A stretch of 64,000 bases of DNA. Origin: Neisseria sp. KEM232. GTDB lineage: Bacteria > Pseudomonadota > Gammaproteobacteria > Burkholderiales > Neisseriaceae. The DNA is taken from assembly GCF_002237445.1 (NCBI RefSeq), contig NZ_CP022527.1:558001-622000 (forward strand), given 5' to 3'. Position 1 is the first letter of the stretch; each line of letters opens with the position of its first letter. Below, piece after piece: positions 8,162 to 16,049 of the stretch. Made by a program: the position numbers and the translations under genes. The notes beneath the pieces are model-generated. The model made no database searches, was not told the DNA's origin, and saw only the letters and a list, made by a program, of their open reading frames with translations.

Positions 8162-9337
8162 TCACAAAAAGCATTGCAGCAAATCGTTGAGAAACAGCCT
8201 GCCTTGCGCGGTGGGACGGAACACGGTGGGGTCGTTTTCGAGCAGGCCTTTGCGGCGGGCGGTTTCGATTTGCGCCATGATGCGGGCGGAGCTGATGCCG
8301 GTGCGCTCCTGCAACAGGGCGGCGGGTACGCCTTCGGCGAGGCGCAGGGCGTTCATCATGAATTCGAAGGGCAAATCGTCGGCGGACACGGTTTTGCGTT
8401 CGATGCCGTCTGAAGGGTTGCGCTGCATGGCGGCGAGGTAGTCGTTGGGGTGGCGGCGGCGCACGGTGCGCTCGATGCGGTCGGGAAACGAGATTTTGCC
8501 GTGCGCGCCCGCACCGATGCCGATGTAGTCGCCAAACTGCCAATAGTTCAGGTTGTGGCGGCACTGCATTTGCGGGCGGGCGAAGGCGGAGGTTTCGTAG
8601 TGGAGGAAACCCGCGCCGCCGAGCGCGCCGTGTACCGCGTCTTCGATGTCGAGCGCGGCTTCGTCTTGCGGCAGGCCTCTGGGCGGCGTATGGCCGAAGG
8701 GCGTGTTCGGCTCCATCGTTAAGTGATACGCGCTGATGTGGCCTGCGCCGGTGGCGATGGCTGTGTTGACGTCGTTTAAGGCCGTCTGAACGGTTTGTCC
8801 GGGCAGGGCGTACATTAAGTCGATGTTGACTTTTTCAAACAGTTTCAAAGCGGTATCGATGGCGCGCAGGGCTTCGCCGCCGTTGTGTACGCGCCCGAGC
8901 CGCCCGAGCATGGTGTCGTTGAAACTCTGCACGCCGATGGAAAGCCGCGTGATGCCCGCGTCTTTGAAGCCTTTGAATTTTTCGATTTCAAACGTGCCCG
9001 GGTTGGCTTCGAGCGTGATTTCCGCTTCGGGCTGCAAACGAAGCAGCGAGCGCAAGCCGCTCAACAGGCGGTCGATGGAGGCCGCCTGAAACAGGCTGGG
9101 CGTGCCGCCGCCGAAAAATATGGTTTCCACCGGCCGCCCCCAGATATTGGGCAATTCGGTCTGCAAATCGGCCAAGAGCGCGTCGATATAGGCTTCTTCG
9201 GGCAGGCCGTTTTTCAGGCTGTGGGAATTGAAGTCGCAATACGGGCATTTTTTGATGCACCACGGGATATGGATGTAGAGCGACAGGGGCGGCAGGGCGG
9301 CGAGATGGCCGGGTTTTTGGAAGGTGATTTGGGTCAT
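8162..9337 (-). CDS. hemW: HemW-type radical SAM haem chaperone
   Basis: A 391-residue radical SAM protein of the HemN-like HemW family, which transfers haem to acceptor proteins and is often mislabelled as oxygen-independent coproporphyrinogen oxidase. The 4Fe-4S ligands are Cys27, Cys31 and Cys34 in CIKKCPYCDF. GGGTPSLF and the SAM-binding VQSFND segment follow. It lacks the extra N-terminal residues of true HemN. The start overlaps the stop of the upstream thioredoxin-like gene by ATGA, indicating translational coupling. The 3' end abuts Correia-type repeats. Confidence 0.9.
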   Translation of the reverse strand: MTQITFQKPGHLAALPPLSLYIHIPWCIKKCPYCDFNSHSLKNGLPEEAYIDALLADLQTELPNIWGRPVETIFFGGGTPSLFQAASIDRLLSGLRSLLRLQPEAEITLEANPGTFEIEKFKGFKDAGITRLSIGVQSFNDTMLGRLGRVHNGGEALRAIDTALKLFEKVNIDLMYALPGQTVQTALNDVNTAIATGAGHISAYHLTMEPNTPFGHTPPRGLPQDEAALDIEDAVHGALGGAGFLHYETSAFARPQMQCRHNLNYWQFGDYIGIGAGAHGKISFPDRIERTVRRRHPNDYLAAMQRNPSDGIERKTVSADDLPFEFMMNALRLAEGVPAALLQERTGISSARIMAQIETARRKGLLENDPTVFRPTAQGRLFLNDLLQCFL

Positions 9338-9696
9338 GACGATAAAAAATCTTCGATGTCTTGTTCGGACAATTTGGAGTTACAGACGGCCGAAACGCCG
9401 TCTGAAACGATTTTTACCAGCGCGGGTACGGTTTTGATGCCGTGTTGCGCGCGGAAAGCCGCCCATGCGGCTTTGTCGCTGCTGTCGGCGAAGCGCACGG
9501 CTGCGCCGGTTTTTTCGGCGGCGGCTTTGAGTTTCGGCGCGAAGAGGCGGCAATAGGAACAGCTTGCTTTGGCGAGGAAAACCACGGCGGTGTGTTTGTG
9601 CGCGGTGATGTGCGCCAGCTCTTCGGGCGTGACGGGGGGAAAGGCGGCGGTGTGTCCGGCAAAGGCGGCCAAGTCGGAGGCGGTGGGTTTGGGCAT
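9334..9696 (-). CDS. Thioredoxin-like protein
   Basis: A 120-residue thioredoxin-fold protein without a signal peptide. The redox motif is CSYC (Cys46 and Cys49) after VVFLAKAS, and the cis-proline segment is IKTVPALVKI. The Ser-Tyr pair between the cysteines differs from the GP of classical thioredoxin, suggesting a reductase or bacteriocin-accession-type relative. Its stop overlaps the hemW start, so the two are probably made together. The natural partner is not known. Confidence 0.7.
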   Translation of the reverse strand: MPKPTASDLAAFAGHTAAFPPVTPEELAHITAHKHTAVVFLAKASCSYCRLFAPKLKAAAEKTGAAVRFADSSDKAAWAAFRAQHGIKTVPALVKIVSDGVSAVCNSKLSEQDIEDFLSS

Positions 9697-9753
9697 GGTT
9701 TTGGGGGCGCGAGGCCGTCTGAAAGTTTGTTGGGTTTCAGACGGCCTTTGGCT

Positions 9754-10347
9754 TTATAAAGCGGCGATTTTGGTGAGCAGTTCGCGCAATGCTTGGGCGC
9801 GGTGACTTTCGGCGTTTTTGGTTTCGGGGGCGAGTTCGGCGGCGGTGAGGCCGTGTTCGGGCAGGTGGAAATGCGGGTCGTAGCCGAAGCCGTTGCTGCC
9901 TTTGGCTTCGGTCTGCCATTGTCCGCGCCAGATGCCTTCGGCGATAACGGGCTGCGGATCATCGGGGTGGCGAACGAAAACGAGTACGCAGACGTAGTAG
10001 CAGCTTTTGTCGGCTTTGTCTGCCAGTTCGGCGGAGAGTTTGGCGTTGTTGGCGGCATCGGATTTGGGGTTTTCGCCGGCGTATCGGGCGGACTGTACGC
10101 CGGGTGCGCCGCCGAGGACGTTGGCGCAGATGCCGCTGTCGTCGGCGAGGGCAGGCAGGCCGCTGTGGCGCGAGGCGTGGCGGGCCTTGGCGAGGGCGTT
10201 TTCGACAAAGGTGTGGTAGGGCTCGGGGCATTCGGGCGTGTCAAACTGCGATTGCGGCAGGATTTGGATGTTGTGCGCGGCAAAGAGGCGGGAAAATTCT
10301 TTGAGTTTGCCGGCGTTGCCGCTGGCGAGGACGATTTTTTCAAGCAT
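9754..10347 (-). CDS. rdgB: dITP/XTP pyrophosphatase (RdgB/HAM1)
   Basis: A 197-residue house-cleaning nucleotidase that hydrolyses ITP, dITP and XTP to monophosphates. It shows the N-terminal SGNAGKLKEF substrate loop, LADDSGICANVLGGAPGVQSARYAG with the metal-binding acidic pair, and GFGYDPHFHLPEHG followed by SHRAQAL. The ATG at 10345-10347 matches the usual N-terminus and overlaps the upstream small membrane-protein gene by 8 nt, so the two form a unit. Confidence 0.92.
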   Translation of the reverse strand: MLEKIVLASGNAGKLKEFSRLFAAHNIQILPQSQFDTPECPEPYHTFVENALAKARHASRHSGLPALADDSGICANVLGGAPGVQSARYAGENPKSDAANNAKLSAELADKADKSCYYVCVLVFVRHPDDPQPVIAEGIWRGQWQTEAKGSNGFGYDPHFHLPEHGLTAAELAPETKNAESHRAQALRELLTKIAAL

Positions 10348-10600
10348 GGCGGTCTCGGTTTTCTTGGGTTTGAACGGTGTTTTCAGACGGCCTCTGCGCC
10401 GCTTGGGCGCGGGCGTGTTCGCGGATGAAGAGGGCGAGGGAGGTGATTTGGCCGAAGGCGGCGGCAAAGGCGAAGAGGAAGCAGGCGACGGCGAACTGGC
10501 GGCTGTGTTGCGACAGCAGCCAGCCGCCCGCGCCGATAAGGGCGATAAAGAAGAGGGTGAAGGAAAGGGTGAGCAGCAGGAAGGCGCGGCGTTTGGTCAT
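10340..10600 (-). CDS. Small inner-membrane protein
   Basis: An 86-residue protein with two hydrophobic stretches (FLLLTLSFTLFFIALIGAGG and FAVACFLFAFAAAFGQIT) and a charged cytoplasmic tail. A DUS copy codes for RPSEN near the C-terminus. It overlaps rdgB by 8 nt. No family is recognised and the role is unknown. Confidence 0.6.
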   Translation of the reverse strand: MTKRRAFLLLTLSFTLFFIALIGAGGWLLSQHSRQFAVACFLFAFAAAFGQITSLALFIREHARAQAAQRPSENTVQTQENRDRHA

Positions 10601-10656
10601 GGCGTGGTCGGGTCGGCAAAAGGCGGCATTATAGCCGATGCGGCGCGGCGGGTTTG

Positions 10657-10696
10657 AGGCCGTCTGAAAAGCATGTTCCCTGTTTTCAGACGGCCT
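10657..10696. terminator. DUS inverted pair
   Basis: AGGCCGTCTGAA at 10657-10668 and TTCAGACGGCCT at 10685-10696. A second inverted pair follows at 10746-10785. Both lie between the divergent ends of the neighbouring genes; the second can terminate the phosphatase operon on the minus strand. Confidence 0.55.
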
Positions 10697-10745
10697 TATG
10701 TCTGTTCACGCTTTTCCCGTATTTCTGTTTGCGCGGCAACAAGAA

Positions 10746-10785
10746 AGGCCGTCTGAAAGCCTTGGTTTCGGTTTTCAGACGGCCT
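10746..10785. terminator. DUS inverted-repeat terminator
   Basis: AGGCCGTCTGAA at 10746-10757 pairs with TTCAGACGGCCT at 10774-10785, downstream of the phosphatase gene on the minus strand. Confidence 0.6.
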
Positions 10786-10833
10786 GAATGTTGCCGCCGC
10801 CGTGTCTGCGCGGTCGGAAGCGGCGGCGCTTGT

Positions 10834-11301
10834 TTACAAACCTTTGTCCGCTGCGATTTTGTTCAGCAGGGCAGCGCAGCCTGCTTCGGCGAGGGTGTAG
10901 GTTTCGTCGAAATCGCCGCTGTACCAGGGGTCGGGAACGTGGCTGTAACCCGATTCGGGGATGAGGTCGGTGAGTTTGAACAGTTTGTCGGGATGGCGGC
11001 CGAAGAGGCGTTCGAGTTCGGCGAGGTTGGCGTCGTCCATGGCGACGATGTAGTCGTAACGCTGTTTGTCGGCGGCTTCGATTTTGCGGCTGGTAAAGCC
11101 GCCTGTGTCGATACGGTGCCGCTGCAAAACGGTTTTTGTGCCGCGGTGCATGTCTTCGCCGTCGTGAAAGCCCGACGTGCCCGCGCTGGCTGCGCGGATT
11201 TTGTCGGACAGGCCGCGTTCGGCGGCGAGGTGGCGCAAAACGTATTCGGCCATCGGCGAGCGGCAGATGTTGCCCAGGCAGACGAAGAGGACGCGGGTCA
11301 T
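10834..11301 (-). CDS. Low-molecular-weight protein-tyrosine phosphatase
   Basis: A 155-residue LMW phosphatase. The P-loop VCLGNICRSP gives the nucleophile Cys8 and Arg14, and the general acid is the Asp in VPDPWYSG. The length is usual for the family. It removes phosphate from tyrosine residues in the cytoplasm; the targets are unknown. Its ATG overlaps the stop codon of the preceding gene (ATGA), showing coupling to a conserved protein of unknown function. No partner tyrosine kinase is seen nearby. Confidence 0.88.
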   Translation of the reverse strand: MTRVLFVCLGNICRSPMAEYVLRHLAAERGLSDKIRAASAGTSGFHDGEDMHRGTKTVLQRHRIDTGGFTSRKIEAADKQRYDYIVAMDDANLAELERLFGRHPDKLFKLTDLIPESGYSHVPDPWYSGDFDETYTLAEAGCAALLNKIAADKGL

Positions 11302-12401
11302 GACGCGCTGCCGTCGCCGTAAAGCGGGTTGTGGCCGGAGAGGCGCAGGGCTTGGGCGTAGGTGGGCAGTTCTTCGTTTTCGCCTATGGGTTCGTGCAGC
11401 AGGCGGATGTTTTCCACTTGGCATTCGGCGAGCAGGTCGAGGAAGTTTTGCTGGACGATTTCGATTTTGTCCATCGGCGAGAGCGGCCAGGAGAAGGTTT
11501 GCGGCTGGATTTCGAACTGGCTTTCGGTGGCGTTGAAGCCGAAGACGAGGCGGCCGCCTTCCTGCGAGGCCATGACGACGCCGACGCGCGGGCTCTGCAT
11601 GCGGATGGAGCGGATGGAGTTGGCGGCGAACACGTCCAAGGCCATGCGCAGGCGCATATGGCTGGCGTCGGTAAGGGCGGCGGTGGGGTTGTCGGGCGAG
11701 AGGGGATTGGCGAAAAGGGTGACGCCGGGGGTTTTCAGGGCTTCGAGCCACACCTGCATCAGCGGCAGGGCGGCTTCCTGTAAGTTTTTACCCAACGATT
11801 CGGCCAGCTCGCGGCCGCCGTAGCCGAGGGCGAAGGCGACGCTGACGGACTGGCCTTCGGCCAGCGGCAGTTTTTCGGTTTGCGGCAGGGCGGCGGCAAA
11901 TCCGGCGGCGGCTTCGGCGTTTTGCTTGGCTTTGAACCATTGTCCGGCATTGATTTCGGCCATCTGCCCGGCGGTAAGCAGGCGCGGTAGCCAGGTGGCG
12001 CGGGCGAAGGGGCGGGTGTGCGGGTAGTTGCCCAGGCAGGCGGAGAGTTCGAGCGCGGGGGCGGCGGCGGGTAGGGCAGCTTCTTTTTTGCAGCCGGCAA
12101 CGAGCACGACGGGCAGGGCAAACCATTGCACTTCGTCGTCGGTTTTGGCCTGCAAGACGTCGTTGAGCGCGGCCATGATTTGGCGGTAGGCGGTTTCGCT
12201 GGGGGTCATGCTCATGGCGACGGACAGGTTGAGATAGAAGTTCTGCGAGAGCATGCCGTAAATCTGTGCGCGCAGGGCTTCGGCGGCCAGTTTCGCCTGT
12301 GCGCCGCTGCCTGCGGCCTGCACGGCGTGCATCAGTAGCTCGCGTTTGACGGCTTCGGCGGGATAGGGGCGGGTGTCGGGCAGGTAGCGGCGGTCGGTCA
12401 T
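11298..12401 (-). CDS. Conserved protein of unknown function
   Basis: A 367-residue soluble protein that I do not recognise. It starts MTDRRYLPDTRPYP, has a hydrophobic middle (QWFALPVVLVAGCKKEAALP) that is probably a buried strand, and a C-terminal region with SWPLSPMDKIEIVQQNFLDL. No catalytic motif is obvious. The start at 12399-12401 was chosen over an upstream in-frame codon because it follows a purine-rich site and the -10-like TATAAT at 12439-12444 (complement). It is coupled to the downstream phosphatase. Confidence 0.6.
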   Translation of the reverse strand: MTDRRYLPDTRPYPAEAVKRELLMHAVQAAGSGAQAKLAAEALRAQIYGMLSQNFYLNLSVAMSMTPSETAYRQIMAALNDVLQAKTDDEVQWFALPVVLVAGCKKEAALPAAAPALELSACLGNYPHTRPFARATWLPRLLTAGQMAEINAGQWFKAKQNAEAAAGFAAALPQTEKLPLAEGQSVSVAFALGYGGRELAESLGKNLQEAALPLMQVWLEALKTPGVTLFANPLSPDNPTAALTDASHMRLRMALDVFAANSIRSIRMQSPRVGVVMASQEGGRLVFGFNATESQFEIQPQTFSWPLSPMDKIEIVQQNFLDLLAECQVENIRLLHEPIGENEELPTYAQALRLSGHNPLYGDGSAS

Positions 12402-12473
12402 GGTTTTGTCCTTTGGTGTGCTGTGCAAAATGCGGCGGATTATAGCGGAATGGAAGAGCGTAGGGCGGCAGAA

Positions 12474-12502
12474 AGGCCGTCTGAAAGGTTTTCAGACGGC
12501 CT
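12474..12502 (-). terminator. DUS inverted-repeat terminator after rpsO
   Basis: AGGCCGTCTGAA at 12474-12485 and TTCAGACGGCCT at 12491-12502 form a tight 12-bp stem 19 nt beyond the rpsO stop. Confidence 0.75.
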
Positions 12503-12520
12503 CTGTTTGCAAAACGCGGA

Positions 12521-12787
12521 TTATTTGCGCAGACCCAGACGGGTAATCAGCTCGCGGTAGGTATCGGGTTTGGTGCGGCGCAGGTAGGCCAGGAGGCGGC
12601 GGCGTGCGCTGACCATTTTCAACAGGCCGCGGCGGCTGTGGTGGTCTTTCGGGTTGGCTTTGAAGTGCGGGGTGAGGTCGTTGATGCGGAAGGTCAGCAG
12701 GGCAACCTGTACTTCGGACGAACCGGTATCGCCTTCTTTGCGTTGGAAATCTTTGACGATTTGCGCTTTTTGTTCGATGGACAACAT
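12521..12787 (-). CDS. rpsO: 30S ribosomal protein S15
   Basis: An 88-residue S15, which binds the central domain of 16S rRNA. Typical segments are GDTGSSEVQVALLTFRINDLT, HFKANPKDHHSRRGLL and RRRLLAYLRRT. The start ATG at 12785-12787 corresponds to the family N-terminus (MLSIEQK). A -10-like TATAAT lies at 12889-12894 (complement). truB and rbfA are upstream on the same strand, the usual bacterial order, although a DUS terminator separates truB from rpsO. Confidence 0.95.
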   Translation of the reverse strand: MLSIEQKAQIVKDFQRKEGDTGSSEVQVALLTFRINDLTPHFKANPKDHHSRRGLLKMVSARRRLLAYLRRTKPDTYRELITRLGLRK

Positions 12788-12938
12788 GTGGAAATACTCC
12801 AAAAAATAAAGCCTTGCGGCAGACAAGTCCTGACAGCCGAAACCGTGCGGACTCCGAAAAAACCCGCCCTGCGTCGGGCGGAGCGCGGATTATACGGCAA
12901 CCGCAGGCCGCCTGCACGTTTTTTTGTCCGTTTGTCAG

Positions 12939-12970
12939 AGGCCGTCTGAAAGACGGGTTTCAGACGGCCT
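12939..12970 (-). terminator. DUS inverted-repeat terminator after truB
   Basis: AGGCCGTCTGAA at 12939-12950 pairs with TTCAGACGGCCT at 12959-12970, 13 nt beyond the truB stop. Confidence 0.7.
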
Positions 12971-12982
12971 CCCGCATTCGGC

Positions 12983-13900
12983 TTACTCTGTCTGCGCCGT
13001 ATTCATCAGCCGCAGGGCTTTCAGACGGCCTATGTCTTTTTGGTAAACGGCCAGGCCGATGAAGCGGCTGCCCGCATCGTAAATACGGTAGGGCGGCTCG
13101 GCGGATACGTCGTCTGAAAACTGCGGACGCTGGCCGCAGCGCAGCATATTGACGGCGGTGTCGTTCAACACCAGTTCGGGCAGGTGCCGTACCAATACGT
13201 CGCAGGGCAAAAGCAGCGCGTCGCGCTCCGTTTCGTCGAGTGCGGCGATGTCGTCGAGCGTGTGGCTTTGGGCGATGGTGAAACCGGCGGTTTCAGTGCG
13301 GCGCAGGTCGGTGAGGTGGGCGAAAGTGCCGAGCTGTTTGGCGATGTCTTCGGCGAGGGTGCGGATGTAAGTGCCCTTGCTGCAACGCACGTTAATAATA
13401 GCTTCGGGTGCGGCAAACCGGGTTACGTCAATCGCGTAAACCGTGATGTCGCGGGCTTTGCGTTCGATCACGATGCCTTTGCGCGCGTATTCGTAAAGCG
13501 GTTTGCCCTCGTGTTTGAGCGCGGAAAACATCGGCGGCACTTGGCGGATATCGCCTGTCAGCGCGGCGCAGGCCGTCTGAAATTCGGCTTGGCTGATGTC
13601 GGGGCGGCCGGTGGCGACGATTTCGCCTTCGGCATCGCCCGTACTGCTGGCTTGGCCGAGTTTGAGCGTGGCGGTGTAGGCTTTGTCGGCATCGAGCAGG
13701 TATTGGGCAAACTTGGCCGCTTCGCCGAAGCACACGGGCAACAGGCCGGTGGCCAGCGGGTCGAGTACGCCGGTGTGGCCGGCTTTTTCGGCGCGGTAGA
13801 GGCGGCGGGCTTTTTGCAGCGCGGTGTTGCTGGAAAGGCCGGCGGGCTTGTCGAGCAGGAGCACGCCGTTTACGGGGCGTTTGGCGGGTTTGGTGTTCAT
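12983..13900 (-). CDS. truB: tRNA pseudouridine-55 synthase
   Basis: A 305-residue TruB, which makes the universal pseudouridine 55 in the T-loop of tRNA. The catalytic aspartate is Asp47 in GHTGVLDPLATG; the N-terminal NGVLLLDKPAG and the later MFSALKHEGKPLYEYAR and CSKGTYIRTLAEDI motifs are all present. A DUS copy and its flanks are coded as GRLKA near the C-terminus. It lies between rbfA and rpsO, as in many proteobacteria, but an extra unknown gene is inserted between rbfA and truB. Confidence 0.95.
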   Translation of the reverse strand: MNTKPAKRPVNGVLLLDKPAGLSSNTALQKARRLYRAEKAGHTGVLDPLATGLLPVCFGEAAKFAQYLLDADKAYTATLKLGQASSTGDAEGEIVATGRPDISQAEFQTACAALTGDIRQVPPMFSALKHEGKPLYEYARKGIVIERKARDITVYAIDVTRFAAPEAIINVRCSKGTYIRTLAEDIAKQLGTFAHLTDLRRTETAGFTIAQSHTLDDIAALDETERDALLLPCDVLVRHLPELVLNDTAVNMLRCGQRPQFSDDVSAEPPYRIYDAGSRFIGLAVYQKDIGRLKALRLMNTAQTE

Positions 13901-14069
13901 GGTTCGAGCGATGGGGGAGGGAGGGCGGGATTCGGCGGGAGTAGTGTTTTTCAGAGGCTTGTCCGATTGGTCTTGTCGCTATGTTTGAGGCCGTCTGAAA
14001 ACCGGTTTTTTGTTGAAACGGGGTGTCGGCTTCGTTGAAACTGCGCTTTTCAGACGGTCTCTGCGGTAT

Positions 14070-14600
14070 TCAGGGCAGGCAGCGTTTGGGCTTTTTGCTG
14101 TAACACTCGGCCGAGCCTATGCCTATGCTCCAATAATTGCGGCCTTTGGGCAGCTCGTGGGCGAGCAGTTCGGCTTCGTGCGGGTATTCGGCCATCATTT
14201 GCAGGATTTCTTCTTCGTAGGTTTCGCGCCAGATGGCGGTGTTGATGGCGCAGAAACGGTAGGAGTAGGGCGCATCGCCTGTGATTTTGCCGCCGCCGTT
14301 GTGCCGTTCCAGCAGGGCGTAAAGTTCGTCTGCGTGCAGGGCGAAGGGGTCTTGCCCGTAGATTTCGACGCTGTTGCCGCTTTGCAGGAAAGGGCCTTCG
14401 GGGATGTCGAAAAAGTCGACGATGCCCTGCGGGTCGAAGTAGACGTGGCAGTCGAGCAGGTCGTAATAGAGGGCGTGGTCGTTTTGCTGGCAGGGTTCGC
14501 CGAGCAGGGAGACGGCGTCGTCTTTACGGCAGCCGAAATCGAGGCGGCCGCGTCCGACGACTTCCAGCCCTTCGAGCGGGCGCAGGATAAGGTGTGCCAT
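14070..14600 (-). CDS. Conserved protein of unknown function coupled to rbfA
   Basis: A 176-residue soluble protein. Recognisable features are a repeated aromatic/acidic segment (ALYYDLLDCHVYFDPQGIVDFF), NSVEIYGQDPF and a C-terminal NYWSIGIGSAECYSKKPK. No known domain could be assigned. The ATG at 14598-14600 is one base downstream of the rbfA stop, so translation is coupled to rbfA. Presence in the rbfA-truB interval is the only functional hint. Confidence 0.6.
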   Translation of the reverse strand: MAHLILRPLEGLEVVGRGRLDFGCRKDDAVSLLGEPCQQNDHALYYDLLDCHVYFDPQGIVDFFDIPEGPFLQSGNSVEIYGQDPFALHADELYALLERHNGGGKITGDAPYSYRFCAINTAIWRETYEEEILQMMAEYPHEAELLAHELPKGRNYWSIGIGSAECYSKKPKRCLP

Positions 14601-14601
14601 G

Positions 14602-14973
14602 TCAGTCTTCCACGGGTTTTTCGGCGGCAACCTGTTCGATCAGGTGGGAAATGCTCATGCCGCGCTCGATGGAGTTGTCGTATTTGAAGTGCAATTCGGG
14701 GATTTTGAACAGCTTGATGCGTTTGGCCAGCTCGCTGCGCAGGTGGCCTTTGGCGTGTTCGAGAGCTTCTTCGGTGATGTCGCGGGTGCTGTCGTCAAGG
14801 ACGGTGTAGTAGACGGTGGCGTGGCTGTAATCGCGGGTGACGTCTACTTCGTTGATGGTGATGAAACCGGCGCGCGGGTCTTTCAGGCCGGTGCGCACAA
14901 GTTCGGCCAGCTCGCGCATGATTTGTTCTTTGACGCGGTCTTGGCGGGCATAGCCCCTGCGGGTTTTGTTCAT
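14602..14973 (-). CDS. rbfA: Ribosome-binding factor A
   Basis: A 123-residue RbfA, which matures the 5' end of 16S rRNA in the 30S subunit. The KH-type fold is visible in RQDRVKEQIMRELAELV, DPRAGFITINEVDVTRDYSHATVYYTVL and LHFKYDNSIERG. It is the first gene of the minus-strand rbfA-unknown-truB group. A TATAAT-like -10 (complement of 15013-15018) lies 40 nt upstream, back-to-back with one for the acyltransferase. Confidence 0.95.
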   Translation of the reverse strand: MNKTRRGYARQDRVKEQIMRELAELVRTGLKDPRAGFITINEVDVTRDYSHATVYYTVLDDSTRDITEEALEHAKGHLRSELAKRIKLFKIPELHFKYDNSIERGMSISHLIEQVAAEKPVED

Positions 14974-15012
14974 TCGTTTTCCTTAATCTTTCGGCGTTTT
15001 CAGGCGGGGCGC

Positions 15013-15036
15013 ATTATAGCCCAATTGCCGTATAAT
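15013..15036. promoter_or_regulatory. Divergent -10 elements between rbfA and lpxL-like gene
   Basis: ATTATA at 15013-15018 reads TATAAT on the minus strand (rbfA) and TATAAT lies at 15031-15036 on the plus strand (acyltransferase). Clear -35 boxes are not seen for either. Confidence 0.45.
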
Positions 15037-15073
15037 GCCCGCCTTCCGTTTGTCAGGCCGTCTGAAAACCCGC

Positions 15074-15943
15074 ATGAAAATTCTGTTTGCCCTGCTTTAT
15101 CTGATCCAGCTTCTGCCCTTTGCCGCAATTCAGGCAACCGGCAGGGTTTTGGGGCGGGCGGCCTATTATTTGGTCGCGCCGCGCCGCCGTATCGGCCGCA
15201 TCAACTTGGAAAAGTGTTTCCCCGAATGGGATGCGGCAAAACGCGAAGCGGTGTTGAAGGCGCATTTTGCGGAGATGGGCAAGTTGCTGGCGGAATACGG
15301 TTTGTATTGGTACGGGAATGCAGGCCGTCTGAAAAAGCTGGTGCGCTACCGCGGCAAACATTATTTGGACGACGCGCTCGCGGCGGGCGAAAAAGTGATT
15401 TTGCTTTATCCGCATTTTACGGCTTTCGAGCTGGCGGTGTACGCGCTCAATCAGGACGTGCCGCTGATCAGCATGTATTCGCACCAGAAAAACCCGACGC
15501 TCGACGCGCAAATCCTCAAAGGCCGCCACCGCTACGACAACGTGTTCCTCATCGGCCGCACCGAGGGTTTGCGCGCCATCATCAAACAGTTGAAAAAAAG
15601 CGACGCGCCCTTTCTTTATCTGCCCGACCAGGATTTCGGCCGCAAGGATTCCGTGTTCGTCAGATTTTTCGGCATTCAGACGGCCACCATCGCCGGCCTG
15701 AGCCGCATCGCCGCGCTCACAGGCGCGAAAGTCATTCCCGCCATCCCCACGCGTCAGGCCGACGGCACGGTGGAACTGCGTTTCTACCCGGCCTGGGAAA
15801 ACTTCCCGACCAACAGCCCCGAAGCTGACGCGCAGCGCATGAACGACTTTATCGAAGCACGCGTGCGCGAACAGCCCGAACAGTATTACTGGCTGCACAA
15901 GCGGTTCAAAACGCGGCCGGAAGGCGAAGCGGAGTTTTATTGA
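15074..15943 (+). CDS. lpxL: LpxL-type lipid A late acyltransferase
   Basis: A 289-residue inner-membrane acyltransferase of the LpxL/LpxM (HtrB) family, which adds secondary acyl chains to lipid A. The N-terminal membrane anchor is MKILFALLYLIQLLPFAAIQ. The catalytic HX4E motif is His114 to Glu119 in PHFTAFE. Further family blocks are YLPDQDFG and QYYWLHKRFKTRPEG. Neisseria has two such enzymes and the sequence alone does not tell me which one this is. The start at 15074 directly follows a DUS copy. Confidence 0.8.
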   Translation: MKILFALLYLIQLLPFAAIQATGRVLGRAAYYLVAPRRRIGRINLEKCFPEWDAAKREAVLKAHFAEMGKLLAEYGLYWYGNAGRLKKLVRYRGKHYLDDALAAGEKVILLYPHFTAFELAVYALNQDVPLISMYSHQKNPTLDAQILKGRHRYDNVFLIGRTEGLRAIIKQLKKSDAPFLYLPDQDFGRKDSVFVRFFGIQTATIAGLSRIAALTGAKVIPAIPTRQADGTVELRFYPAWENFPTNSPEADAQRMNDFIEARVREQPEQYYWLHKRFKTRPEGEAEFY

Positions 15944-16049
15944 GGGAAAGGCGCAGGAATGATGTTTCTGAAAACCGTTTCAGACGGCCTCTGCCGAGTA
16001 AATAAATTCGGGTACAATCGCGCCCGCCCGAAATCAGGAGATTTGTAAT

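Noticed and set aside
13988..14060. Terminator between rbfA-side gene and truB
   Set aside because: Two DUS halves face each other but are 49 bases apart and one has a mismatch, so a terminator is unlikely.
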